The notes under the pieces are model-generated. The model saw only the letters and a program-made list of their open reading frames with translations, did not search any database and was not told the origin of the DNA. Shown here in pieces: positions 16,238 to 24,445 of a stretch of DNA of 64,000 nucleotides (positions within the stretch are counted from its first letter, which is position 1; the number at the start of each line of letters is the position of its first letter). Both the position numbers and the translations under genes were made by a program. The stretch spans positions 4,887,001-4,951,000 of the forward strand of contig NZ_CP030038.1 of the NCBI RefSeq assembly GCF_015291725.1, written 5' to 3'. The DNA comes from Bradyrhizobium sp. CCBAU 51765 (lineage in GTDB: Bacteria; Pseudomonadota; Alphaproteobacteria; Rhizobiales; Xanthobacteraceae).

Positions 16238-17503
16238 TCAGCTCGCCGCGGTGAGGGAACGCTCGAGGCTCGCCCCCGCCCGCCCCGGTGTTCCACGGCT
16301 CTCCGTGGTGACGGGAAGTTTCGCGATCGCGCGCAAGCCCGGCCGCCTGCGCCAATGGACCTCGGCAGGATCGACGGCAAGACCGAGTTTCGGCCATCGC
16401 ACGAACAGCGCTTCCAGCGCGCAGGCCGCCTCGATGCGCGCAAGCTGATGGCCGAGGCAGAAATGGATTCCAGTGCCGAATGAAATATGGCGGTTCGGCT
16501 TGCGCTCGAGATCGAGGCGCTCGGGACGATCGTGCACCGCCGGATCCATGTTCGCAGCGGCAAGCATCACCATGACGCGGTCGCCCTTCTTCAAGCGCAC
16601 GCCTTCGACCTCGACGTCGCGGCGCACATAGCGAGGCTTGGAGAATTGCACCGGCGACACGAAGCGCAGGAACTCCTCCACCGCAAGCCCGACGCGGCTC
16701 CAGTCCTGTTCCAGCCAGTCACGCAAGCCGGGATTCCTGAGGAGCTCATGCACCGAACCGCTAATGAGATGAGTGGTCGTCTCGGATCCCGCCGCGAGCA
16801 GCAGAAACACCATCGAGACCATCTCGCCCGGCGTGATCTGACCGCCTTCGCGCTCGACCTGGACCAGTTCGGCAATCAGGCCCTCGCCGCCTTGCACGCG
16901 TGCAACCTGCAACTGCCGTTCGAGGTAGGCTCGCATCTTGCGGAACGCGAACAGCAAGCGGAAGAAGCTGACGACATTCGTCAGCGAGGACATCTCGTTG
17001 GCCCAGGCGATGAACTTCGGGCGATCGGCCGGCGGCAGGCCCAGGAGTTCCGAGACCACCGCGAGCGGCAGGATGCGCGCGTAGCGCTGGACGAGATCGG
17101 CCGGGCTTCCCGCTGCGAACAGTTCGTCCGCAAGCGTGTCGGCGATGGCACGGATGCGCGGCTCCATCGCAACGATCGCGCGGCGGCGAAACGCCTCGTC
17201 CACGATGCTGCGCAGCCGCGTGTGATCCGGCTCGTCCATCGTCAGCATGTTGTTGGCGATGGTCCTGACGTATCTCGGCATCCACCAGCGCAGACCCGCG
17301 ACGTCGCCGTCCTCCTTGCGCAGCGTGAAGGTCGCGCCGTCCTTCAGCACCTGCGCTGTCGCATCATGGGTCGTGGTGATCCAGACATCGCCGACGATTG
17401 GGAATCGCGTCGCAACCACCGGGCCGGACATGCGCAACGTCGCGATGGCCCTGGGCGGATCGCGGAAAAAAACCTCGCTGGTAAAATCGAGGCGCACAGT
17501 CAT
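16238..17503 (-). CDS. Cytochrome P450
   Basis: 421 aa, soluble bacterial-type P450 with no membrane anchor. Oxygen-binding I-helix AAGSETTTH (about 240–250), K-helix ExxR in EEFLR (about 285), and haem-binding FGTGIHFCLGHQLAR with the thiolate ligand Cys349. MDEPDHTRLRSIV (about 90) is the usual C-helix region. Substrate unknown. No ferredoxin gene is adjacent; a ferredoxin–NADP reductase lies about 500 bp downstream on the same strand, but it appears to belong to the nicotinate regulon. Confidence 0.93.
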   Translation of the reverse strand: MTVRLDFTSEVFFRDPPRAIATLRMSGPVVATRFPIVGDVWITTTHDATAQVLKDGATFTLRKEDGDVAGLRWWMPRYVRTIANNMLTMDEPDHTRLRSIVDEAFRRRAIVAMEPRIRAIADTLADELFAAGSPADLVQRYARILPLAVVSELLGLPPADRPKFIAWANEMSSLTNVVSFFRLLFAFRKMRAYLERQLQVARVQGGEGLIAELVQVEREGGQITPGEMVSMVFLLLAAGSETTTHLISGSVHELLRNPGLRDWLEQDWSRVGLAVEEFLRFVSPVQFSKPRYVRRDVEVEGVRLKKGDRVMVMLAAANMDPAVHDRPERLDLERKPNRHISFGTGIHFCLGHQLARIEAACALEALFVRWPKLGLAVDPAEVHWRRRPGLRAIAKLPVTTESRGTPGRAGASLERSLTAAS

Positions 17504-17595
17504 GGAATCACCGGACCGATTGCTGGCGTTTCACCCAGATGGTGCGCGGCGCGGCCCGTGCAAGGGTCGCCTCGTCGATCGTCGACGAGAGGCGT

Positions 17596-17916
17596 CTATC
17601 CGCGCCCGGGCGAACGCTGGCCGGTCTTGCGCTGCTGGGTGTAGGCGTCCCAATGGCTCCAGCTGGCATTGCTGAGGCTCTGCAGGTCGGTTGCGAGCGG
17701 ACGGCGCGTGCGCTTATCGTGATCGGCGATCACGCGCTCCGACTGTGCGATCTTCCGCTTGAGTTCCGCGATCGACTTTGGGGGCTGCCCATCCCGCTTC
17801 GACGAGGCGATCTCGCCCATCGTGAAGCGCGCGGTCTCCAGCGCCCTCAACTCGGCGCGGTTCTTCTTCAACTGAACCCGGTGCCAGGCGATGTTGCTGT
17901 CGCTGTCCGCAACCAT
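17596..17916 (-). CDS. Hypothetical helical protein (106 aa)
   Basis: Start at ATG 17916 with GGAG eight bases upstream. Residues 10–75 are heptad-like and charged (VQLKKNRAELRALETARF, IAELKRKIAQSERVIADHD), so coiled coil is likely; the tail is basic. No membrane segment and no recognised family. Confidence 0.5.
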   Translation of the reverse strand: MVADSDSNIAWHRVQLKKNRAELRALETARFTMGEIASSKRDGQPPKSIAELKRKIAQSERVIADHDKRTRRPLATDLQSLSNASWSHWDAYTQQRKTGQRSPGRG

Positions 17917-18022
17917 GTGGGAACTCCGTTGATTCGCTCCCACAGTGTATCAAGCGCCGAATCGGCGCCGCAACGGGCCCCACGCGGCGAAAATACGGTC
18001 TTATCGCGCGGGAATTGCGAGA

Positions 18023-18796
18023 TTACCGCTCGGCGAAGGCCTTTTCGACCACGAATTGGGCCGGCTCGCCGTGATTGCCCTCGGCGAAGCCGCGTTCACC
18101 CAGGAGCACGCGGGTGTCCGCGACCAGCGCCGGGCTGCCGCAGATCATGACGCGGTCATGCGCGGCTTCCAGCACCGGCAGGCCGATGTCGGTGAACAGC
18201 TTGCCCGACGTGATGAGGTCCGTGATGCGGCCTCGGTTGCGGAAGGGATCGCGGGTCACGGTCGGGTAGTAGATCAGCTGATTGCGAATGTACTCGCCGA
18301 GCAGCTCGTCCTTCGGCAGATGCTCGGTGATCATCTCGCCATAGGCGAGCTCCTTGACGTGGCGGCAGCCGTGCAGCAGCACAACCTTCTCGAACCGCTC
18401 ATAGGTCTCGGGGTCCTTGATCACGCTCAGGAACGGCGCGAGGCCGGTGCCGGTGCCGATCAAATAGAGGTTGCGCCCGTCTTCCAGGTTGTCGATGACC
18501 AGTGTGCCCGTGGCCTTGCGGCTGACGATGATCTCGTCGCCTTCCTTCAAATGCTGGAGACGCGAGGTCAGCGGGCCGTCCGGGACCTTGATCGAGAAGA
18601 ACTCCAGCGTGTCCTCGTAATTGGCGCTGGCGACGCTGTAGGCCCGCAGCAGCGGCTTCTCGCCGACCTTGAGGCCAATCATGGTGAATTCGCCGTTGCG
18701 GAAGCGGAAGGTCGGGCTGCGGGTGGTCTTGAACGAGAACAGCGTGTCGGTCCAGTGGTGGACGCTCAAAACGCTTTCCTGATTGAAATTGCTCAT
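18023..18796 (-). CDS. fpr: Ferredoxin–NADP(+) reductase
   Basis: 257-aa bacterial-type FNR. The FAD-binding motif is LLRAYSVAS (about residues 49–57). The NADP domain starts LYLIGTGTGLAPFLSVIKD (about 111–129), with VMICGSP (about 217) and a C-terminal VEKAFAER typical of subclass I/II bacterial Fpr. It exchanges electrons between NADPH and ferredoxin or flavodoxin. The gene diverges from the enamidase gene, and the gap holds an operator-like motif shared with the hnr–nicA gap. The likely task is to feed low-potential electrons through ferredoxin to 6-hydroxynicotinate reductase (inference). No ferredoxin gene was found in the window. Confidence 0.9.
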   Translation of the reverse strand: MSNFNQESVLSVHHWTDTLFSFKTTRSPTFRFRNGEFTMIGLKVGEKPLLRAYSVASANYEDTLEFFSIKVPDGPLTSRLQHLKEGDEIIVSRKATGTLVIDNLEDGRNLYLIGTGTGLAPFLSVIKDPETYERFEKVVLLHGCRHVKELAYGEMITEHLPKDELLGEYIRNQLIYYPTVTRDPFRNRGRITDLITSGKLFTDIGLPVLEAAHDRVMICGSPALVADTRVLLGERGFAEGNHGEPAQFVVEKAFAER

Positions 18797-18846
18797 CTCA
18801 CCTTCCCTGTCGCGTCAATGCGGTTCCGAGGCCGGCAGCTATGCGT

Positions 18847-18876
18847 CGTTTGTACACGATCATTCGTATACTAATG
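18847..18876. promoter_or_regulatory. Putative nicotinate-regulon operator between fpr and ena
   Basis: CGTTTGTACACGATCA (18847–18862) matches 28718–28733 at 14 of 16 positions. It runs into a near-palindrome CATTCGTATACTAATG (18861–18876, two mismatches). Located in the 156-bp gap between two divergent genes of the same pathway. Binding by the MarR protein at 20425–20892 is the natural hypothesis. Confidence 0.55.
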
Positions 18877-18952
18877 AATAATCCTGCTTGATCCCGCGGT
18901 CAAGGCTGCCCAAGATCGAAAGCGTTGCAGTTAGGAATAAGGAGCCCTTTCC

Positions 18953-20149
18953 ATGGCGCATGACGCACCCCAGGCCACCGGACCCTCGAAGCTCGTGATC
19001 CGGAACATCGGCCTGATCCTGTCCGGCGCTTTGGAAAAGCCGATCCTGGACGGCGACACCATCGTCGCCGAGAACGGCAAGATCACCGCGATCGGCCGCT
19101 TCAAGGACTGCAACGTCGAAGGCGCAACCACCATCGTCGATGCCCAGGGCACCACGGTGGCGCCGGGCCTGATCGACAGTCACGTCCACCCCGTCGCGGG
19201 CGACTGGACGCCGCGCCAGAACCAGATCAACTGGATCGACAGCTACCTCCATGGCGGCGTCACCACCATGATCTCCGCCGGCGAAGTTCACATGCCCGGC
19301 CGCCCCCGCGACGTCGTCGGCCTCAAGGCGATGGCCGTGTTCGCCCAGCGCGCGTTCTGGACCTTGCGTCCCGGCGGCGTGAAGGTTCACGCCGGCGCGC
19401 CGGTGATCGAATGCGAGATGGTCGAGGAAGACTTCAAGGAGATGGCGGCCAACGGCGTCAAGCTGCTCGGCGAGGTCGGCCTCGGCGGCGTCAAGGACGG
19501 CCCGACAGCGCGGAAGATGGTCGGCTGGGCGCGCAAATACGGCATCCAGAGCACGATCCACACCGGTGGCCCCTCGATCCCAGGCTCCGGCCTGATCGAC
19601 AAGGACGTGGTGCTGGAAGCCGACACCGACGTGGTCGGCCACATCAACGGCGGCCACACCGCACTGCCCGATGACCAGATCCGCTGCATCTGCGAGGGCT
19701 GCAAGCGCGGCCTCGAGCTCGTGCACAACGGCAATGAGCGCTCGGCCTTGTTCACGCTGCGCACCGCGCGCGAGATGGGCGACCTGCATCGCGTCATCCT
19801 CGGCACCGATGCGCCCGCCGGCTCGGGTGTGCAGCCACTCGGCATTCTGCGCATGGTCTCGATGCTGTCCTCGCTCGGCGATCTGCCGGCCGAGATTGCG
19901 TTCTGTCTTGCCACCGGCAACACTGCGCGGATGCGGCAGCTCGATTGCGGCCTGATCGAAGTCGGCCGTTCCGCCGATTTCGTCATCATGGACAAGGCTC
20001 AGCACTCGCCCGGCAAGAACATCCTGGAGAGCGTGCAGCTCGGCGACCTCCCCGGCATCGGCATGACCATCATCGACGGCATCGTGCGAACGCAACGCAG
20101 CCGCAACACCCCGCCGGCGGGAAAGGTGCCGGAGGTGGTGGCGAAGTAG
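18953..20149 (+). CDS. ena: Enamidase (6-oxo-1,4,5,6-tetrahydronicotinate hydrolase)
   Basis: 398-aa amidohydrolase that would open 1,4,5,6-tetrahydro-6-oxonicotinate to ammonia and 2-formylglutarate. Shared with Eubacterium barkeri enamidase as I remember it: HGGVTTMISAG, MPGRP, GVKVHAGAPVI, GEVGLG, HTGG-SIPGS, HINGG, TDAPAGSGVQPLGILR, ATGN, GDLPGI and SRNTPPA near the end. Metal ligands expected at His77/His79 (DSHVHP), Glu174, His203, His230 and Asp286. ATG 18953 is preceded by AAGGAG. It is divergent from fpr and convergent to the marR–liv operon; together with hnr and nicAB it makes a reductive nicotinate route. Confidence 0.88.
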   Translation: MAHDAPQATGPSKLVIRNIGLILSGALEKPILDGDTIVAENGKITAIGRFKDCNVEGATTIVDAQGTTVAPGLIDSHVHPVAGDWTPRQNQINWIDSYLHGGVTTMISAGEVHMPGRPRDVVGLKAMAVFAQRAFWTLRPGGVKVHAGAPVIECEMVEEDFKEMAANGVKLLGEVGLGGVKDGPTARKMVGWARKYGIQSTIHTGGPSIPGSGLIDKDVVLEADTDVVGHINGGHTALPDDQIRCICEGCKRGLELVHNGNERSALFTLRTAREMGDLHRVILGTDAPAGSGVQPLGILRMVSMLSSLGDLPAEIAFCLATGNTARMRQLDCGLIEVGRSADFVIMDKAQHSPGKNILESVQLGDLPGIGMTIIDGIVRTQRSRNTPPAGKVPEVVAK

Positions 20150-20168
20150 GCTTGGACGAAAGCCAGAC

Positions 20169-20300
20169 CCGTCATCCTGAGGTGCGAGCACGCGGCGCGA
20201 TGGCACCGTGTGCGAGCCTCGAAGGATGAACGGCCAAGATGCAGCCGGGCCGTCGCCCTTCGAGGGCCGCTGAAGAAGCGGCCACCTCAGGGGTGACGGT
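20169..20300. repeat. Intergenic palindromic repeat (CGTCATCCTGAGG family)
   Basis: Starts CCGTCATCCTGAGGTGCGAGC and ends CCACCTCAGGGGTGACGG, so the outer arms are complementary. Inner blocks (GAGCCTCGAAGGATGA, CCCTTCGAGGGCC) are also paired. A related repeat occurs at 32984–33110. Confidence 0.7.
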
Positions 20301-20324
20301 GAGAGAGCAGAGCTCACCGCTCCT

Positions 20325-20414
20325 GTAGGGTGGGCAAAGCGAAGCGTGCCCACCATTCTTTCTCCAGCCGCAGAAATAGTGGGCACGGCGCTCGCGCGCC
20401 TTTGCCCGCCTTAC
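20325..20414. repeat. Intergenic palindromic repeat (GTAGGGTGGGCAAAG family)
   Basis: Outer arms GTAGGGTGGGCAAAG and CTTTGCCCGCCTTAC are inverted; inside are GCGTGCCCACC and GTGGGCACG. It lies just past the marR stop, between convergent genes, where it can act as a bidirectional transcription barrier. Confidence 0.7.
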
Positions 20415-20424
20415 GAGACCGACA

Positions 20425-20892
20425 TCACCGCAGCTTGTTCAACAGCGCCATCAGCGTCTCGCGCTCCCTCGCGTCGAGCGGCGCCAGCGTCTCGCGCGTG
20501 ATCGCCAGCGCATTGGGGGCCAGCTTCTCCGCAAGCTGCTGACCCGCGCGCGTCAGGCTGACCAGGAGCCGCCGCCCGTCGTCGGGATCCTGGCTGGTCT
20601 CGGTCAGGCCGCGCGCGGTGAGGCGATCGATCACGCCCTTGATGGTGGCGACGTCCATCGCCGTCAGCCGCCCGAGCTGGTTCTGCGAGCATGGCCCGGT
20701 CTCGGCCAGTTTCGACAATGCCGCCCATTGCGTCGGCGTCAGATTGGTGCCGATGTCGCGGGCGAAGATCGAGCTGTGACGCTGCCAGACCTGGCGCAGG
20801 ATGAAACCGACCTGCTCGTCGAGCACGTAAGGCGGCCTGTTAAACGCTTTGGCCGGTTTGACGTTCTTCTTCGCCGTCACGCTTCTCGCCAT
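20425..20892 (-). CDS. MarR-family regulator (candidate nicotinate repressor)
   Basis: 155 aa, normal MarR length with a basic N-terminal extension. The winged helix is visible: LTPTQWAALSKLAE, QNQLGRLTAMDVATIKGVIDRLTARGL (recognition helix about 75–95), wing DPDDGRRLLVSLT. It is the last gene of the hnr–UPF0280–DUF1185–liv operon, 13 bp behind livF. NicR, the repressor of nicotinate catabolism in Pseudomonas putida, is also a MarR protein, so a ligand such as 6-hydroxynicotinate is plausible. Likely targets are the shared motifs at 18847 and 28718. Confidence 0.85.
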   Translation of the reverse strand: MARSVTAKKNVKPAKAFNRPPYVLDEQVGFILRQVWQRHSSIFARDIGTNLTPTQWAALSKLAETGPCSQNQLGRLTAMDVATIKGVIDRLTARGLTETSQDPDDGRRLLVSLTRAGQQLAEKLAPNALAITRETLAPLDARERETLMALLNKLR

Positions 20893-20905
20893 CCGTTCCC
20901 CGCTC

Positions 20906-21610
20906 TCACAACGACAGATGCGCGTCGCGGATATCCGGACGCGCGTCGAGCTCGGCCATGGTGCCGCCGAAGCAGATCCGGCCGCGCTCGATGATGTAGG
21001 CGCGGTCAGAGATCAATCGCGCGAAATGCAGGTTCTGCTCGGAAACGACGATGCTGACGCCCTCCTTCTTCATGGTCAGGATGGCATCGACCATCTGCTC
21101 CACGATCTTCGGCGACAGGCCTTCCGAGGGCTCGTCGAGCAGCACCAGCGAGGGATTGCCCATCAGCGTGCGCGCGATGGTGAGCATCTGCTGCTCGCCG
21201 CCGCTCATGCGGCCGCCGGGACGGTTCTTCATCTCGCCCAGATTTGGAAACAGCGCGAACAGTTTCTCGCGCGTCCAGTGCGGCGCGTTCGGGCGCTTCG
21301 GCTGGCGGCCGACCTCGAGGTTTTCCTCGACTGTCAGGTCAGTGAAGATGCGCCGCTCCTCCGGAACGTAGCCGAGCCCCTCGCGCACGATCTCGTGTGT
21401 CGGCTTCGCCGAGACATCCTTGCCCTCGAACATGATGCGGCCGGAGCGCTGGGCGACGAGGCCGACGATCGAGCGGAACGTCGTCGACTTGCCGGCGCCG
21501 TTGCGTCCCAGCAATGCCACGACCTCACCCTCACCGACCTCGAAGCCGATGTCGAACAGGATATGCGCAGGGCCATAATGGCTGTTGAGGTCTTGCACCG
21601 TGAGCTTCAT
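20906..21610 (-). CDS. livF: ABC transporter ATP-binding protein, LivF type
   Basis: 234 aa. Walker A GRNGAGKST, signature MSGGEQQMLTIARTL, Walker B LVLLDEPSEGL, and the short LivF ending. The start overlaps the livG stop (ATGA). Second ATPase of a branched-chain-amino-acid-type importer; substrate probably nicotinate or a pathway intermediate because the operon also carries hnr and marR (inference). Confidence 0.88.
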   Translation of the reverse strand: MKLTVQDLNSHYGPAHILFDIGFEVGEGEVVALLGRNGAGKSTTFRSIVGLVAQRSGRIMFEGKDVSAKPTHEIVREGLGYVPEERRIFTDLTVEENLEVGRQPKRPNAPHWTREKLFALFPNLGEMKNRPGGRMSGGEQQMLTIARTLMGNPSLVLLDEPSEGLSPKIVEQMVDAILTMKKEGVSIVVSEQNLHFARLISDRAYIIERGRICFGGTMAELDARPDIRDAHLSL

Positions 21611-22398
21611 GCCGATGTTCCCTCGCGGTGGCGGGCATCGTAGACGAGGCCCTCGCCGAGATAGACCGCCTGCACCTGCGGATTGCCACGCACCTCCGCC
21701 GGCGAACCTTCGGCGATCAACGTCCCGCGATTGAGCACGATGATGCGGTCGGCATGCTCGAACACCACGTCCATGTCGTGCTCGGTGAAGAGCACGCCGA
21801 TCGACTTCTCCCGCGCGATGCTCGCGGTCAGCCGCATCAGATCGACGCGCTCGCGCGGGGCCATGCCGGCGGTCGGCTCGTCCATCAACAGCAGCTTCGG
21901 CTGGTTGGCGAGCGCGACCGCAAGCTCGAGCCGCTTGAGGTCGCCATAGGCGAGCTCGCCGCAGGGACGGTCCGCGTAGCCACCCATGCCGACCAGTTCG
22001 AGCAGGCGGCCGGCCTCGCCGCGGTCGAACTTCGGCGCCGAGCCCCAGAGGTTGTAGAGCTGCTTCTCATGCGAAATCAGCGCGACCTGGACGTTCTCAC
22101 GCACGGTCATGGTGGCGAAGGTCGCGGTGATCTGGAACGTGCGCCCGACGCCGAGCCGCCAGACCTCACGCGGCTTCCTGCCCGTGATCTCTTCGCCGAG
22201 CAGGCGGACATGGCCGCTGTCAGGCTTGTTCTGGCCGTTGAGCATGTCGAAGCAGGTGCTTTTTCCCGCGCCGTTCGGACCGATCAGCGCCAGGATCTCG
22301 CCGGCACGCAGCGAGAACGAGACGCCGCGCACCGCATGGATGCCGCCATAAGACTTGGTCAGGCCTTCGACCGCGAGAAGTGGGGGTGTGGCACTCAT
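21607..22398 (-). CDS. livG: ABC transporter ATP-binding protein, LivG type
   Basis: 263 aa from ATG 22398, which overlaps the permease stop by four bases (ATGA). Walker A GPNGAGKST, the LivG insertion region with RTFQITATFATMTVRENV, signature-like ELAYGDLKRLELAVAL, Walker B LLLMDEPTAGM. The longer open frame extending upstream to 23787 is an arginine-rich shadow of the permease gene. First ATPase of the importer. Confidence 0.88.
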   Translation of the reverse strand: MSATPPLLAVEGLTKSYGGIHAVRGVSFSLRAGEILALIGPNGAGKSTCFDMLNGQNKPDSGHVRLLGEEITGRKPREVWRLGVGRTFQITATFATMTVRENVQVALISHEKQLYNLWGSAPKFDRGEAGRLLELVGMGGYADRPCGELAYGDLKRLELAVALANQPKLLLMDEPTAGMAPRERVDLMRLTASIAREKSIGVLFTEHDMDVVFEHADRIIVLNRGTLIAEGSPAEVRGNPQVQAVYLGEGLVYDARHREGTSA

Positions 22399-24284
22399 TC
22401 GGCAGACTCGATCGGCTTGGCAAGCAAGGGAGAGCCCGGCGGCGAAGACTTTCGCCGGCGCTGCGCCAGCATCTCGAGCATGCCGACGATGCCCTTCGGG
22501 AAAACGACGACGATCAGCATGATGAAGCCGCCGAGCACGAGCTTCGACAGATCGGTCTGGCTCACCAGCCAGATGTTCAAGGCCTTGTAGACGATGGCCC
22601 CGATCACCGCACCGGACACCGTCTCGACGCCGCCGAGCAGCACCATGACCAGCGCGTCGACCGACAGCGAGATGCCGAGATTGTCGGGGAAGACGCTGCC
22701 CTTGAGGTAGGCGAACAGCGCCCCGCCGATGCCGGCGGTCGTGCCGGCGATCACGAAAGCGGTCCACTGGATCCGCTTGGCATTGATGCCGACCGCTTCG
22801 CTGCGAAGAAGCGAGTCGCGCGTTGCACGGAGCGCGTAACCGAACGGCGAGAACACCATGGCCCGCAACGCGACGGTCACCAGCGCCGCGACGCCGAGCG
22901 CAAGCCAGTAGAAATGCGACGGGCTCGCCGCCCAGCTCGACGGCCAGAGACCCAGAATGCCATTGTCGCCGCCGGTCACGCTCACCCATTGGAACGCGAT
23001 CGACCACACGATCTGCGCGAAGGCGAGCGTCAGCATCGCGAAATAGACGCCGGAGAGCTGCACCGCGAAGAAGCCGAACACGGCGGCGCCCATGCAGCCG
23101 AGCAGCGGGCCAAGCAACAGACACACGATCATCGGCAGCCCCGCCATTTTGGCGAGGAAGGCGATGCCGTAGGCGCCGAGCCCGAAATAGGCGGCATGGC
23201 CGAAGGACGCGAGGCCGCCGACCGACATCAGGAAGTGCAGGCTGACCGCGAAGATCACGAAGATTGCGATCTCCGAGCCCACGGTGAGCAGATAATTGCC
23301 CGCGAACAGCGGCAGCATCGCTGCGACGACGAGCGCAGCAACCGCCGCCAGCCGTTCGTTCGACGTCAGCGGCCGCCAGGGATTGACGGTGAGGCCAGGC
23401 GTCTTTCGCGCAGCCGCCTCCGGCTTGCCGAACAGGCCCCAGGGTCGCACGATCAGCACCACCGCCATCACCAGGAAGACCAGAATGATGGAGATCTTCG
23501 GGAAGATCAGGATGCCGAAGGCATTCAGCTCCGAGACCAGCACGGCCGCGACGAAGGCACCGACGATGCTGCCGAGGCCGCCGATCACGACCACGACGAA
23601 CACCTCGACGATGATGCGCAGATCCATGGCGTGATGCACGGCATCGCGCGGGATCTGAAGCGCGCCGCCGAGGGCTGCGAGGAAGACGCCGACCGCGAAC
23701 ACCGACGTGAACAGCCATTTCTGATTGACGCCGAGCGCCGCGACCATGTCGCGGTCCTGCGTCGCCGCGCGCACAAGCACGCCCCATCGCGTGCGCTGGA
23801 ACAGCAACCAGAGAATGCCGAGCACGACCGGGCCAAGCACGATCAGGAACAGATCATAGCTCGGAATGTTCTGGCCGAAGAAATCGATGGCACCCCTGAA
23901 GCCCGGCGCGCGGCGGCCGACGAGATCGTCGGGCCCCCAGATCAGGACCACGAGGTCCTCGACCATCAAGGTCAGGCCGAAGGTCGCGAGCAGCTGGAAC
24001 AGTTCGGGCGCGTGATAGATGCGGCGGAGCAGCACCATCTCGACGATCACGCCGATCATCGCCACGGCCAGCGCGGCCAGCACGATGCTGCCCCAGAACC
24101 CAAACGCACCCGAAAGCCGCTCGGTGAGCGTGAAGGCGATGTAGGCGCCGATCATGTAGAAGGCGCCATGCGCGAAATTCACGATCCGGGTCACGCCGAA
24201 GATGATCGACAGGCCCGAGGCCACCAGAAACAGCGACGCTGCGCTGGCGAGACCGGTCAGAAACTGTACGACATAAAAAGCCAT
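22395..24284 (-). CDS. Fused LivH–LivM permease of a branched-chain-type ABC importer
   Basis: 629 aa, about twice the length of either permease alone. Residues 1–290 have the LivH pattern (ASGLSIIFGVTRIVNFAHGAFYMIGAY…, VVIGGLGSIVGAFVAA). Residues 330–610 have the LivM pattern (SVGGLASFGHAAYFGLGAYGIAF…, LRATRDSLLRSEAVGIN, VLLGGVETVSGAVIGA), joined by a soluble linker near 290–315. Both EAA-type loops are present, so one chain may form the whole transmembrane pair. Next to livG (overlap) and, across a palindromic repeat, the binding-protein gene. Confidence 0.92.
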   Translation of the reverse strand: MAFYVVQFLTGLASAASLFLVASGLSIIFGVTRIVNFAHGAFYMIGAYIAFTLTERLSGAFGFWGSIVLAALAVAMIGVIVEMVLLRRIYHAPELFQLLATFGLTLMVEDLVVLIWGPDDLVGRRAPGFRGAIDFFGQNIPSYDLFLIVLGPVVLGILWLLFQRTRWGVLVRAATQDRDMVAALGVNQKWLFTSVFAVGVFLAALGGALQIPRDAVHHAMDLRIIVEVFVVVVIGGLGSIVGAFVAAVLVSELNAFGILIFPKISIILVFLVMAVVLIVRPWGLFGKPEAAARKTPGLTVNPWRPLTSNERLAAVAALVVAAMLPLFAGNYLLTVGSEIAIFVIFAVSLHFLMSVGGLASFGHAAYFGLGAYGIAFLAKMAGLPMIVCLLLGPLLGCMGAAVFGFFAVQLSGVYFAMLTLAFAQIVWSIAFQWVSVTGGDNGILGLWPSSWAASPSHFYWLALGVAALVTVALRAMVFSPFGYALRATRDSLLRSEAVGINAKRIQWTAFVIAGTTAGIGGALFAYLKGSVFPDNLGISLSVDALVMVLLGGVETVSGAVIGAIVYKALNIWLVSQTDLSKLVLGGFIMLIVVVFPKGIVGMLEMLAQRRRKSSPPGSPLLAKPIESAE

Positions 24285-24308
24285 CGGCGGTCCGGGTTAA
24301 GTGAAATC

Positions 24309-24434
24309 GTAGGATGGGTTAGCCCTGCAGATGCGCAGAGCGCATCTGCTCGGCGTAACCCACCACCTCTTCTCGTATGGCTCCGAAAGTGGTGGGTTAC
24401 GCCAAGCGATCTGCGCTCGGCTAACCCACCCTAC
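24309..24434. repeat. Nested inverted-repeat element inside the liv operon
   Basis: Outer arms GTAGGATGGGTTAG (24309–24322) and CTAACCCACCCTAC (24421–24434). Middle arms GGCGTAACCCACCAC (24352–24366) and GTGGTGGGTTACGCC (24389–24403) pair perfectly over 15 bp. A small hairpin CAGATGCGC-AGA-GCGCATCTG lies at 24328–24348. The element sits between binding protein and permease on one transcript. Confidence 0.85.
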
Positions 24435-24445
24435 GGCAGCGGAGA

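Noticed and set aside
16238-18796. P450 and ferredoxin reductase as one redox operon
   Set aside because: A separate hypothetical gene and gaps lie between, and the reductase promoter carries the nicotinate-regulon motif instead.
20170-20310. Plus-strand continuation of a coding frame after the enamidase stop
   Set aside because: The sequence is a palindromic repeat; the frame there is a by-product.
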